A stretch of 64,000 nucleotides of DNA from JAICNG01 sp035249985 (GTDB lineage: Bacteria > Gemmatimonadota > Gemmatimonadetes > Gemmatimonadales > Gemmatimonadaceae): positions 1 through 64,000 of the forward strand of contig DATFFP010000068.1 in NCBI GenBank assembly GCA_035249985.1, given 5' to 3'. Made by a program: the position numbers and the translations under genes. Of the stretch, positions 1 to 11,411 are shown one piece after another. Below the pieces are notes generated by a model. The model was not told the DNA's origin, searched no databases, and saw only the letters and a program-made list of their open reading frames with translations. Position 1 is the stretch's first letter; the number at the start of each line of letters is the position of its first letter.

Positions 1-57
1 CCCGAGGACCCCGAGGACCCTGAGGACCCTGAGGACCCTGAGGACCCCGAGGTCCCC
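1..57. repeat. Locus A: tandem 9-bp repeat at the purH gene end
   Basis: About six tandem copies of a 9-bp word (consensus GAGGACCCT, with C/T variation) run from the window edge to the base before the purH stop codon. The same word forms the arms of locus B at 52304-52409. Only one arm is visible; the other would lie outside the window to the left. By analogy with the complete loci, this should be one half of a gene-end inverted repeat. Confidence 0.85.
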
Positions 58-1590
58 TCAATGCCGGAACTGCCTCTGCGCTGTAAATACCATCGCCATT
101 CCATGCTCATCGGCCGCCGCGATCACCTCGGCGTCCCGAACGGAGCCGCCGGGTTGGACGATGGCGGTAATGCCCGCTTCCGCTGCCTGATCGACGCCAT
201 CGCGGAAGGGAAAGAACGCATCCGAACCCAGTACAGCGCCAGATGTCGCGTGGCTCGCCGTGCGAGCCTTGTGCACGGCGAGAAAGGACGCATCCACACG
301 GGACATCTGACCGGCGCCAATGCCGATCGTGGCGCCGTCGCGCGCGAGCACGATCGCGTTCGACTTCACCGTCGCGACCGCGCGCCACGCGAAGAGGAGA
401 TCGTCTCGCTCCGCGTCAGTCGGAGCGCGGCGCGTAACGACCTGCCATGTCTCGTACGCCCCCATGGCTGCCGGTCGCTCTTGCACGAGCAAGCCGCCGC
501 GAACACGCTTGAGGTCGGCCGAGCTCTTCGGCCAGGGAGCGGTGCCCTGGAGCACGCGAAGATTCTTCTTGCGTCCGAGAATCTCCACCGCGGCGTCGGA
601 GAATCCGGGCGCCACGATGCACTCCACGAACAGACTCGAAATCGCTTCCGCCGCGGCCTCGTCCACGGGCACGGTCAGCGATATCACCGATCCAAATGCG
701 GACACGGGATCGCACGCGAGCGCCTTACGATAGGCATCGAGCGCGTCACGGCCGACCGCGAGCCCGCACGGCGTCGTGTGCTTGACGATGGCGCATGCGA
801 CCTGCTCGCCAAATGGATCCGTCGCCAGCAACGCCCCCTCGAGATCGAGGAGATTGTTGAACGAAAGCTCCTTCCCGCCGCGCTGCACGAGGCTCGCGAG
901 CCCATCGCCGGGACGTTCGACGTAGAACGCCGCGCGCTGATCCGGGTTCTCCCCATACCGCAGCGTTTGCGCACGTTCCAGCCCCAGGGTCATGTGCTCC
1001 GGGAACACATCGCTCCGCTGCGTCGCGAACCACGCGGCGATTGCCGCATCGTAGGAAGCGGTGTGGGCGAAGACCTTTCCGGCGAGCAAGCGCCGCAGAT
1101 CGAGGTCATCGTCGCTCGCCTCGAGGGCAGCCAGGACGCGCGCGTAGTCGCCCGGATCGACGATCGCATACACCGAGGCGAAGTTTTTCGCCGCCGACCG
1201 GAGCATCGACGGGCCGCCGATGTCGATCTGCTCGATGGCCTCGTCGGGCGCGATGTCGGCGCGAGAGACGGTCTCGCGAAACGGATAGAGATTCACCGCC
1301 ACGAGATCGATCGGCTGAATCTCGTGCTCGGCGAGCGCGCGCATGTGCTCCGGAGCGTCCCGGCGCGCGAGCAACCCTCCGTGGACCGTGGGGTGCAGCG
1401 TCTTCACGCGGCCGTCGAGCATCTCGGGAAAGCCGGTGACGCTTGCGACGTCCACCGCGGACAGGCCCGCCTCCCGCAGCGCCCGCGCTGTCCCCCCGGT
1501 GGAGATGAGCTCCCACCCAAGACCGACGAGTCCGCGAGCGAACTCGACGAGCCCCTGCTTGTTCGATACCGAGAGGAGCGCGCGCGGCAT
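58..1590 (-). CDS. purH: Bifunctional AICAR formyltransferase / IMP cyclohydrolase
   Basis: Catalyses the last two steps of de novo IMP synthesis: formylation of AICAR with 10-formyl-THF, then ring closure to IMP. The 510-residue product has the usual length for PurH. The N-terminal MGS-like cyclohydrolase domain carries ISTGGTA near residue 30 and DGRVKTLHP near residue 60. The C-terminal transformylase domain carries LRYGENPDQ near residue 210 and the KHTTPCG segment near residue 268. It is the last gene of a minus-strand run that also contains purN, so two purine steps share one transcription unit. Its stop codon directly abuts the locus A repeat. Six bases separate its start from the upstream M42-like gene. 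Confidence 0.97.
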   Translation of the reverse strand: MPRALLSVSNKQGLVEFARGLVGLGWELISTGGTARALREAGLSAVDVASVTGFPEMLDGRVKTLHPTVHGGLLARRDAPEHMRALAEHEIQPIDLVAVNLYPFRETVSRADIAPDEAIEQIDIGGPSMLRSAAKNFASVYAIVDPGDYARVLAALEASDDDLDLRRLLAGKVFAHTASYDAAIAAWFATQRSDVFPEHMTLGLERAQTLRYGENPDQRAAFYVERPGDGLASLVQRGGKELSFNNLLDLEGALLATDPFGEQVACAIVKHTTPCGLAVGRDALDAYRKALACDPVSAFGSVISLTVPVDEAAAEAISSLFVECIVAPGFSDAAVEILGRKKNLRVLQGTAPWPKSSADLKRVRGGLLVQERPAAMGAYETWQVVTRRAPTDAERDDLLFAWRAVATVKSNAIVLARDGATIGIGAGQMSRVDASFLAVHKARTASHATSGAVLGSDAFFPFRDGVDQAAEAGITAIVQPGGSVRDAEVIAAADEHGMAMVFTAQRQFRH

Positions 1591-1596
1591 GAGCGG

Positions 1597-3663
1597 CTAG
1601 TACCGCGCGAGCGCGGCGACGAGTCGTGCGAGGGCGTGCACGTCGCTCAAATCGATGAGCTCGGCCGGCGAGTGGCTGTAGCGCAACGGCCAGGCAATCG
1701 GAACGTCGACCACGCCATAGCGTGTGAATACGGAGCCGTCGTTGCCCCCGTTGGTGGTGCCGACCTGAAGCGGGATTCGCTGTTGCCGCGCGATACGGAT
1801 GACGCGGTCGATCTCGTGTCGGGGCGCGACGCTCGAATTGTCGAGTGCACGGACGACCGCGCCTCGCCCGATCGGTGCTGCGGCGAAGCGTGCGCTCTCG
1901 AGCGGCGAGTCGGCGGAGACGAAGGTGTCTACCGCGTGAACGCGCGTCACGCTCGTGCCGAAAGTGGCGGCAGCAGCGGCGGCACCCGCAAGGGCCGTCT
2001 CTTCGCGAACCGACCACACGAAGATCACCTTGCGCGGAAGTCGCGCGCGGTCGAGCCGGGCCAACGCCAATATGAGCGCGGCCGAGCCGGCGCGATCGTC
2101 GATGGAGCGAGCGGTGAATCTCGTGGCGCCGAGTCGCGCCGAGCGCTTCCAGCTCGTCAGGGAGCGTCCGACGGCCACGCCACGGGCGACCAGGGCAGCC
2201 GAGTCGAGACCAAACCACGCCGTGACATCCCGGGGCTGCTTCGATGTCACGGTTCTACGCGGGACGAACACGCCACGGATGAAGCTCGCCGTGTCCTGCG
2301 GACGAGGTGGGAGATGCAAAAGCGCGGGCTGCCCTTCGAACAGCGATGGGTAGAACCCGCCTCGCTGACGCAGCGAGACCTGACCGTCCGCGGAGATGGC
2401 CGTGACCTCGAAGCCGATCTCATCGAGGTGCGCGACGAAGACCACCGTGTCACGCTCGGGTCCCATCGCGAGGATGAGGTTGCCGGCAGTGTCCACGCGA
2501 GAGATCGCGCGCGCCCATGCCGGGAGCGCGGTACGCACAGCATTGCGCACGGGCTCCTCGTGGCCGGATACACCGTACTCATCGGCAAGCAAGCCGAGGA
2601 GGTCGGCGACCGGGGTGAGTGAGTCGCGCCGCGTCGCGACCGCCGTCAGCGGCGTCGTTCCGCGAAGAAATGGCCATGTCACATCGGTGCCACTGACGCC
2701 GGCCGCCTCGAGCACTTCGCCGAGCAGCACGCGCGCATCGCCCTCCTGCACGCTTTCGGCAAGCGTCCCGCGGAACGCCGAGCGCGCGCCGAGCACCATC
2801 GTTGCCTGAACGCGAACGCCGGCGGGGAGGTTGAAGGGCAGGGCGAGCGGACGTCGGGACTGTACGGATTCGGTCGTATCGCCAATCGACGGATCGACGA
2901 GCGTCACCGTGTCTGCGCTACCAAGCTCGGCGAGTGCCGCGGCCAGGCCCACGTGGTTGAATGCCGACTGCGCGGCGAGAATGTAGACGGTCTCGCCATT
3001 CGGGGGCGTTTGTCGCGAAGCGGCGGCGACGGCCGCGCACGCGGCGCGGGCCGCCGCGCCCGGTCCGGCGACGAACTCGCCGTACCGCCATGAGGGCCAT
3101 TCCCGAACAATCGGGTCCAGCATCTCGATGCCGCGCGCGCGGACTTCCGCGGCAGTGCGCGCGCCGATGTCGACCCACATGTCGTCCACGGATACCACGA
3201 GCGTATCTGCGCCGCGGCGTCGCCAGAGGTGAATGCTGCGAACGGCCACGACGCCTTGCACGGCGCCACCGCGCGTGAGCACTCGCACGCGCTGCCCTTC
3301 GTGGAACTGATCCCACAGCGAGGAACGTCTCGGATTGCCGGAGCCATGCAGTCGCAGGTAGCCGCTCGGTGTAATCGCCGAGACGACGTACGCGCCCTGG
3401 TCGAGCGGACAGGCCACGACTCGACGCGGAGCCCCGGCGCCGCGGCGCATGATGAGATTGCCCATGCGATCACGTGACCAGCCCGGCAGCTCGCGACGAA
3501 TGATGTCGGTGGCGAACGCTTCGTGACCGACCGGAGCGTCGAGGGCGATCCACGTCGCGATCGCGTCCACCGCGCGGCGCTGGCTCAGGCCCGGCGCCGC
3601 CATCAGGAGGAGCGCGCCGGCGCTATGCGCTAATCGCGCCGGCCATGCTTTCGGCAAGAGCAT
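1597..3663 (-). CDS. Two-domain M42-like peptidase with a degenerate N-terminal half
   Basis: A 688-residue exported protein built from two M42/M20-like aminopeptidase halves. The N-terminus (about 1-30) is hydrophobic and resembles a signal peptide. The second half (about 350-688) keeps the metal and catalytic positions of the family: AHLDEIG (411-417), SIDDRAG (520-526), VREETALAG (552-560), DTFVSAD (579-585) and RYSHSP (661-666). The first half aligns by pattern but has lost them: CPLDQG (85-90) stands where HxDE should be, and no DDRAG or EE motif is visible. The start is uncertain: ATG 3666, ATG 3663 or TTG 3657. A GGAGG lies immediately upstream of ATG 3666 and best suits TTG 3657. It overlaps the end of purN by about 40 bases, which suggests translational coupling. 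The substrate is unknown. Confidence 0.8.
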   Translation of the reverse strand: MLLPKAWPARLAHSAGALLLMAAPGLSQRRAVDAIATWIALDAPVGHEAFATDIIRRELPGWSRDRMGNLIMRRGAGAPRRVVACPLDQGAYVVSAITPSGYLRLHGSGNPRRSSLWDQFHEGQRVRVLTRGGAVQGVVAVRSIHLWRRRGADTLVVSVDDMWVDIGARTAAEVRARGIEMLDPIVREWPSWRYGEFVAGPGAAARAACAAVAAASRQTPPNGETVYILAAQSAFNHVGLAAALAELGSADTVTLVDPSIGDTTESVQSRRPLALPFNLPAGVRVQATMVLGARSAFRGTLAESVQEGDARVLLGEVLEAAGVSGTDVTWPFLRGTTPLTAVATRRDSLTPVADLLGLLADEYGVSGHEEPVRNAVRTALPAWARAISRVDTAGNLILAMGPERDTVVFVAHLDEIGFEVTAISADGQVSLRQRGGFYPSLFEGQPALLHLPPRPQDTASFIRGVFVPRRTVTSKQPRDVTAWFGLDSAALVARGVAVGRSLTSWKRSARLGATRFTARSIDDRAGSAALILALARLDRARLPRKVIFVWSVREETALAGAAAAAATFGTSVTRVHAVDTFVSADSPLESARFAAAPIGRGAVVRALDNSSVAPRHEIDRVIRIARQQRIPLQVGTTNGGNDGSVFTRYGVVDVPIAWPLRYSHSPAELIDLSDVHALARLVAALARY

Positions 3664-4315
3664 CATCCTCCGGTGTGGCAAGAAGAAAGGCCGCGCGCTC
3701 GCGCGCTGCCGGCGCGCCTCGCGAGCGCTCGTCATCGGGCAGGGTGATTCGACCGAGCGCGACGAGGTGCGCCGCGCGCGGCAGCAGCAGGTGCTCGGCG
3801 CGAAGCACGCGCGCCGCGAGCGCCGCTTCCGTGTCATCGGGAAAGACCGGGACCGGCCATTGCGCGATGATCGGTCCGTGATCGTATACCTCATCGACGA
3901 AGTGCACCGTTGGTCCGCTCACCCGTGTGCCAGACGCGAGCACCGCGCGATGAACGCGGGCCCCATACATCCCGGGTCCACCGAATGCAGGGAGCAGGGC
4001 GGGATGCACGTTCACGATTCGTCCTCGATAGGCGCGCACGACCTCGGCGGGCACGAGGCGGAGATAGCCCGCCAAAACGACGCAATCGATGCGGGATGTC
4101 GCCAGCAAGTGAAGGATCGCCTTCCCGTCATCGCCTCCGGAGCCCAGCGTCGACGTGGTAATGCCACGATCGTGTGCCCACGTCAACGCGCCACTTGCGG
4201 CGCGATCAGAGGCGACGAGCACGACCTCGGCGCCGCCAGCGCGCTCGAGATACGTGTGGAGAGCCTGAAGGTTGGAGCCGCGCCCGGAGGCGAACACTGC
4301 GATCCGCGCCGTCAT
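3623..4315 (-). CDS. purN: Phosphoribosylglycinamide formyltransferase (GART)
   Basis: Transfers a formyl group from 10-formyl-THF to GAR in de novo purine synthesis. The 230-residue product opens with a Rossmann-type strand followed by GRGSNLQAL (about 11-19). It has the family segment VNVHPALLP near residue 107, which contains the catalytic Asn-His pair, and YDHGPII near residue 144 with the catalytic Asp. It is somewhat longer than the typical form (about 190-215); the extra residues form an Ala/Arg-rich C-terminal tail that overlaps the start of the downstream M42-like gene. It is co-directional with purH two genes downstream. Confidence 0.95.
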   Translation of the reverse strand: MTARIAVFASGRGSNLQALHTYLERAGGAEVVLVASDRAASGALTWAHDRGITTSTLGSGGDDGKAILHLLATSRIDCVVLAGYLRLVPAEVVRAYRGRIVNVHPALLPAFGGPGMYGARVHRAVLASGTRVSGPTVHFVDEVYDHGPIIAQWPVPVFPDDTEAALAARVLRAEHLLLPRAAHLVALGRITLPDDERSRGAPAARERAAFLLATPEDDALAESMAGAISA

Positions 4316-4327
4316 GCTGCGCGGATG

Positions 4328-4897
4328 TTATCGCGCCCTCTGCCCGCCTGTAAGGGTCGCGATGATCTCCCGGGCGACGGCGGCGAGGGACTCGCGAACG
4401 ACGCCGATTCGCTGCGCGCGATCCAGGTCCTCGGATGGGGTGGAGGACGCCGGTATGAGGAACGCCTGTCCCCGGAGCGAAAGCGCAGGTTCCACGTCAC
4501 GCCATTTGTCACCAGCGTACCATGAGGCCGCGAGGTCGAGTCCATGCTCGCGCGCCGCCTGCTCGAAGAGGCCGACACCGGGCTTGCGACACGCACACGC
4601 CGACGGATCCGCCGGTGAATGCGGACAAATGTAGGTCGCGTCCAGATGCGCCCCACCTGCGCTGAGAAGCTCCTCGATCCGGCTCCGAACGCGCTCGTAA
4701 TCGTCGTAGGTGAAATAGCCGCGGCCAATCCCCGACTGATTGGAGACGACGATCACTGGAATGCCAGCCTCGTTCAGCGAGCGTATCGCGTCGGCGGCCC
4801 CAGGCATTAGTCGTACGTCCTCGGGCCGCGCAATGTACTCGACGTCGTGAATGATGGTCCCATCGCGATCGAGAAACGCCGCGGGCCGCGAGACCAT
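4328..4897 (-). CDS. gmhB: HAD-family heptose/histidinol bisphosphate phosphatase (GmhB type)
   Basis: A 189-residue HAD-superfamily phosphatase, most likely D-glycero-D-manno-heptose-1,7-bisphosphate 7-phosphatase of LPS-core heptose synthesis. The nucleophile motif FLDRDGT lies at about 8-14, motif II is VVSNQSGIGRG (about 49-59), and the Zn cluster typical of GmhB (CPH...CACR) is near residues 91-104. The start ATG overlaps the selA stop (TGATG), which fixes the start over longer in-frame extensions. No other heptose gene is in the window, so the substrate is assigned by family only; a histidinol-phosphate phosphatase cannot be excluded. Confidence 0.85.
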   Translation of the reverse strand: MVSRPAAFLDRDGTIIHDVEYIARPEDVRLMPGAADAIRSLNEAGIPVIVVSNQSGIGRGYFTYDDYERVRSRIEELLSAGGAHLDATYICPHSPADPSACACRKPGVGLFEQAAREHGLDLAASWYAGDKWRDVEPALSLRGQAFLIPASSTPSEDLDRAQRIGVVRESLAAVAREIIATLTGGQRAR

Positions 4898-6249
4898 CAC
4901 GCGAGCGCGCGCCCGACCACGCCAGCGAGCTCGTCCTCGAGGCCCGGCTGGACGGTGCGGAGATCGAGCACGACGCGTCCCTCGACAATCCGCCCGATGA
5001 CGGGCGGCTCGCTGGCACGGAGGCGAACGTCCACCTGCTCCGCGTTTCCGCGGAGGGCGAGTGCTGCCGACGGGATGCGCGCCGTCGGAAACGCCCCACC
5101 GCCGACGCTCGCCTCGGTCTCGATGACCTCGCACGCGACCCCGCGCGAGGACAATCGCTCCGCGACCACGCGTGCGCGCGCTCGCACCTCGGCCACGTCG
5201 CGCGAGATCATCGCGAGGGTCGGGATCTCACGGAAAGCTCGGTCGGGCTCGCGGTAGAGCGCCAGCGTTGCTTCGAGCGCCGCCAGAGTGAGCTTGTCCA
5301 CGCGGAGCGCTCTGGTGAGTGGATTCGAGCGAATCCGCTCGATCGCCGTGCGACGTCCGAGCAGGATGCCTGCCTGCGGCCCGCCGAGGAGCTTGTCTCC
5401 GCTCATCGTCACGACGGTCGCGCCGTCGCGAACGGCGTCGGAGGCGAGAGGCTCCCCCGTTAGGCCGTATCGTTCGAGCGAGACGAGCAGGCCGCTGCCC
5501 AGGTCGTAGATGACGGGAACGTCGCGCGGAGCTGCAAGCCGAGCGAGCTCGGCCAGCGCGACATCGGCGACGAACCCCTCGATCGCGAAGTTGCTGCGGT
5601 GCACCTTGACGATCACGCCGCCGTGCGCAAGCGCGCGCTCATAGTCCGCGGGATGCGTCCGGTTCGTCGTTCCGACTTCGGCGAGACGGGCCCCGCTCTT
5701 CGCCATGATGTCGGGGATGCGAAAGCTCCCGCCGATCTCGACGAGCTCCCCTCGCGAGATGATCGCCGCCTGCCCCTCGGCGAGGGTGTTCAGCGCCAGC
5801 ACGAGCGCAGCGGCCCCATTGTTGACGACAAGCGCATCCTCGGCGCCAGTCAGCTCGCGCAGCAGCCCGACGCAATGCGTGTAGCGCGAGCCGCGTGCGC
5901 CATGCTCGAGATCGTACTCGAGATTGGAATAGCCCTCCGCGATCTCACGAATCGCCTCCGCCGCCGCCGCGGCGAGCGGTGCGCGGCCGAGGTTCGTGTG
6001 AAGGATGACGCCGGTCGCGTTGATGACCGGTCGCAGGGACCGACGTTGCCGCATCGCGAGGGCGTCTCGAATCGCCGTGCCCCATTCGCCGGCACTACGC
6101 GGTGCATCGGCCGCATCGCGCGCGGCGGCCACGGCGTCGCGCACCGCGTTCACCACCAGCTCGCGCGGCGCCGAGTCGAGGAGCGGGCGTACCGTGTCGC
6201 TCTCGAGGAGGGCGTTGACGCTGGGCAATGCACGCCGCGGGTCGGTCAT
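4897..6249 (-). CDS. selA: L-seryl-tRNA(Sec) selenium transferase
   Basis: A PLP enzyme that converts Ser-tRNA(Sec) to Sec-tRNA(Sec) using selenophosphate. The 450-residue length is normal for bacterial SelA. N-terminal residues RALPSVNALL match the tRNA-binding region, NATGVILHTNLGRAPL is the family signature, and the PLP-binding lysine sits in SGDKLLGGPQAG near residue 285. Its start overlaps the stop of the upstream lipoprotein (ATGA) and its stop overlaps gmhB, so it lies inside a tight transcription unit unrelated to selenium. No selB, selC or selD was recognised in the window, so a complete Sec pathway must be checked elsewhere in the genome. Confidence 0.95.
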   Translation of the reverse strand: MTDPRRALPSVNALLESDTVRPLLDSAPRELVVNAVRDAVAAARDAADAPRSAGEWGTAIRDALAMRQRRSLRPVINATGVILHTNLGRAPLAAAAAEAIREIAEGYSNLEYDLEHGARGSRYTHCVGLLRELTGAEDALVVNNGAAALVLALNTLAEGQAAIISRGELVEIGGSFRIPDIMAKSGARLAEVGTTNRTHPADYERALAHGGVIVKVHRSNFAIEGFVADVALAELARLAAPRDVPVIYDLGSGLLVSLERYGLTGEPLASDAVRDGATVVTMSGDKLLGGPQAGILLGRRTAIERIRSNPLTRALRVDKLTLAALEATLALYREPDRAFREIPTLAMISRDVAEVRARARVVAERLSSRGVACEVIETEASVGGGAFPTARIPSAALALRGNAEQVDVRLRASEPPVIGRIVEGRVVLDLRTVQPGLEDELAGVVGRALA

Positions 6250-7366
6250 GGCGGAGGCGCCTGTCGTGTAGTGTCGGCCGGCGCGCGGCGCGGCGTGGTG
6301 AAGACTCGCGCGCTCGTGCCGGTACGGCCCATCAGATTGCGTGCGTCGATCGCAATGAGCCGGTAGGACGTTTCGGGTTGAAGCGGGAGCGCCGTCACGA
6401 CGACGAAACGCGACACCGGAATGGGTCGGGGGAGCACGACGGAATCCCGAGGTGTAGCGGGCGCCTGCCGCGGGGGAGCGCGCCGGGTCGTGTCGGCGCG
6501 TGCGATCGAATCGGCTTGCGTACGATCGAACGAGTCCGCGGTGAACACTGCGCGGAGGGCGAGGGCACTCGAATCGGATGCCGTCAGCCGAAACCGCGTC
6601 GTATCGAGAGGCTGCTCGGGGTCGAGGGGCTGGTTCAGCTCCACGCGCAGCGTCATGGAGTCGACCACTTGCACCGTGTTGATCCGCGGCGGAAGGGTAT
6701 CGTGAACGAACGCGAACAGCGTCAGCGACGCAGTGTCACGCAGCGCGACGCTCGCGCTGTCGTACGCCTCTCGAGGGTCGAGGTCACGGTTATTGTTGGC
6801 GTCGAGCCACGCGCGCAGCACGTACGATCCTGGGGGCAGGTGAGCGAGCGCAAACCGCCCGGCGCTGTCGGTCCTCGCGACGTAGACGATACTGTCCGGA
6901 AGCGCGATCGCCTCGACGGCTCCCGCGCGAGCGGCACTTCCCGCGACCCAGTCGTACAGGATGCCGGCGATACGCGTGTCGGGGATCGTCGCGCCAGTGG
7001 AGAAGATCACCGATGCGCCAGTCCTCATCACGTTGCCGCGCAAGTCGGTGATGCCCGGAAGCAGCGTGACCGTGTACACCGCATTCGCCTTCCAGTCGCG
7101 GCGCGGGCGAACCGCGATCGACCGTCGCCGCCAATCGACGCGAGGCAAACCGTCATTCGGCGAGATCAAGACCATCTGCTCGAGCGAGGTCGCGCCCGAG
7201 GGCCGCTCGCTCACGACCTCATCGAACCGAAACTCCACACGCTCGGGCCGCACGTTGACGGCGCCGCTCTCCGGCAGAATACCGACCAGCACGGGTGCCA
7301 CCGCGTCAGGCGGACCACCCGGCGGATCACCCTGCGATGCGCACGCGAGCAGCGCGACGGCGGCGA

Positions 7367-7379
<13 letters not shown>
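6246..7379 (-). CDS. Lipoprotein with Ig-like (Big_5-type) and carboxypeptidase-regulatory-like domains
   Basis: A 377-residue predicted lipoprotein. Starting at GTG 7379 the protein begins VRRLIAAVALLAC, a short signal with a lipobox Cys, followed by a Gly/Pro-rich linker. Residues of about 25-120 look like a Big_5 Ig-like domain (PESGAVNVRPERVEFRFDE). About 125-195 resembles a carboxypeptidase-regulatory-like beta domain (DSAGRFALAHLPPGSYVL), and a further beta-rich region ends in a Pro/Thr/Arg-rich tail. The start overlaps the end of valS by 13 bases and the stop overlaps selA, indicating coupling. The function is unknown; the architecture suggests an envelope structural or binding role. 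Confidence 0.8.
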
Positions 7380-10162
<2,783 letters not shown>

Positions 10163-10190
10163 GTGTAGAAAAAAAGTCTAACGGCGGAGT

Positions 10191-10358
10191 GGGAGCTAGT
10201 GGGAACTAGTGGTCAGGGGTCAGGGGTCAGGGGTCAGGGGTGGAAAGGGCGCGGCGGCTTCGCCGCAGGCGCCTCATCAGATGAGCAAACGGCCGCGCTG
10301 TGCGCGGCCGTTTGCCTTTCCATCCCTGATCCCTGATCCCTGACCCCTAGCTCCTAGT
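10191..10358. repeat. Locus C: gene-end inverted repeat, 7-bp word TCAGGGG
   Basis: The left arm (10191-10240) ends in four tandem TCAGGGG words; the right arm (10322-10358) consists of CCCTGAT/CCCTGAC words followed by CTAGCTCCTAG, which pairs with GGGAGCTAGT of the left arm. The loop contains two further hairpins: GCGGCG/CGCCGC at 10251-10266, and a perfect 14-bp stem at 10285-10298/10302-10315. The right end overlaps the stop codon of the minus-strand BON gene. The element fills the gap between that gene and valS. Confidence 0.9.
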
Positions 10359-11142
10359 CCGCGCGAGGGGGCTCGTCGACACCGAGAGGATCGGCAACGT
10401 GGTCCGCCTTCGGAACGCCCGTCGGCGCGACCGGGCTTCCGTCGGCACGGCCACCGCGACGCGCCTTGCGAGTCGTGCTCCGTCGCACGCCGGTGTCAGG
10501 CGTGTCATCCGCGGCCTGATCGAGCGCGTGCTGCTCGGCGAGCCAGCGATCCTCGAGCTCAGGCTTGGGATCCGCGTGACGGTCGAGCTCCTCGGAATTT
10601 CCCTGGCGCCGGCGACCAGTGCCGACGCGCTGACCTTCCCACCGCGCCTCGTTGAGCGCGGGGTCTCCGTCGGCGTGCCGCCGAGCGTTGTCGTCGAGCA
10701 TGTCTTCCTCCTCGCCAACGATGATTCGATTCACGACGGTCTCGACGCCGGGAACTCCGCGCGTGATCGTCGTCGCTCGCTCCGACTCGTCCGGTGTCTC
10801 GACCCAGCCCGTCAGCTCGATCGTGCCTTCGCCGACAGAGCCAATGTCGATGCCGCGCTCGCTCAGGATGGGATCGTTGCGGAAGGCCTCGAGCACGCGC
10901 TCCTCGAGCACCGTGTCGAGACCGTCGTCCGCGGTCAGGCCTCGCGACACCCGGTAGCGATCCACGTCATCCCCGCCGAGTCCCGCGATCTTGTCGCGCA
11001 GTCTGGACGAGATTCCCGAGATACCGCCGACCTTCTGCGCCATGATGACGCCGACGACGAATCCGGCGGCGACCCCAACCCCGATCTTCGCGAGGGCGCC
11101 GCCGAGGGACTCGCCCTCGTCACGATACCGAAATGGAGCCAT
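10354..11142 (-). CDS. BON-domain protein with an N-terminal membrane segment
   Basis: A 262-residue protein. ATG 11142 is preceded by AGGGA at suitable spacing. The N-terminus has a Gly/Ala/Val-rich hydrophobic stretch (about 15-38, GGALAKIGVGVAAGFVVGVI) like a membrane anchor. Residues of about 75-145 form a BON-like domain (VLEAFRNDPILSERGIDIG ... GTIELTGWV ... GVPGVETVVNRI). The last 110 residues are charged and low-complexity, rich in Asp, Arg and Ala. BON domains bind membranes or lipids; the exact role here is not known. It is divergent from the small membrane protein at 11259, with 116 bases between start codons that should hold both promoters. Its stop codon lies inside locus C. Confidence 0.75.
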   Translation of the reverse strand: MAPFRYRDEGESLGGALAKIGVGVAAGFVVGVIMAQKVGGISGISSRLRDKIAGLGGDDVDRYRVSRGLTADDGLDTVLEERVLEAFRNDPILSERGIDIGSVGEGTIELTGWVETPDESERATTITRGVPGVETVVNRIIVGEEEDMLDDNARRHADGDPALNEARWEGQRVGTGRRRQGNSEELDRHADPKPELEDRWLAEQHALDQAADDTPDTGVRRSTTRKARRGGRADGSPVAPTGVPKADHVADPLGVDEPPRAD

Positions 11143-11258
11143 GCTTTCCCTGTGGCGGAGGTTGTATCGCAAGGGTAGCTTTCTGGGTGAGTACGCGCGA
11201 GTAGAGGCAAGAAGAAGGCCACCTACCGCCTCACCTTCGCCCATCCGAAAATCACGCA

Positions 11259-11411
11259 ATGACCTCACCTGAGCCCTCTCGTCCGGAGCGAGGATACGTC
11301 GGCCGCGCGGTGATCTGGCTCATCGCCGCCGTGCTGCTGCTCATCGGACTTTACCTGTACTTCCGATTCGCGCGCGAAACGCCGTCGGTCATCCACGGGA
11401 TCTCTTCGTGA
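11259..11411 (+). CDS. Small single-pass membrane protein, 50 residues
   Basis: A short reading frame from ATG 11259 to TGA 11409-11411. It encodes a polar, Pro-rich N-terminus, one transmembrane helix (about residues 17-35, AVIWLIAAVLLLIGLYLYF) and a short basic tail. The stop overlaps the GTG proposed as the thrS start (GTGA), the same coupling used throughout this window, which supports it being real. No family was recognised. If the thrS start is instead ATG 11429, the spacing is still only 17 bases. Confidence 0.6.
   Translation: MTSPEPSRPERGYVGRAVIWLIAAVLLLIGLYLYFRFARETPSVIHGISS

Noticed and set aside
61..2622. A very long open frame on the plus strand opposite purH and the M42-like gene
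   Set aside because: It is an antisense shadow produced by GC-rich codons; its translation is Arg/His-rich, has no family, and both genes on the other strand are clear.
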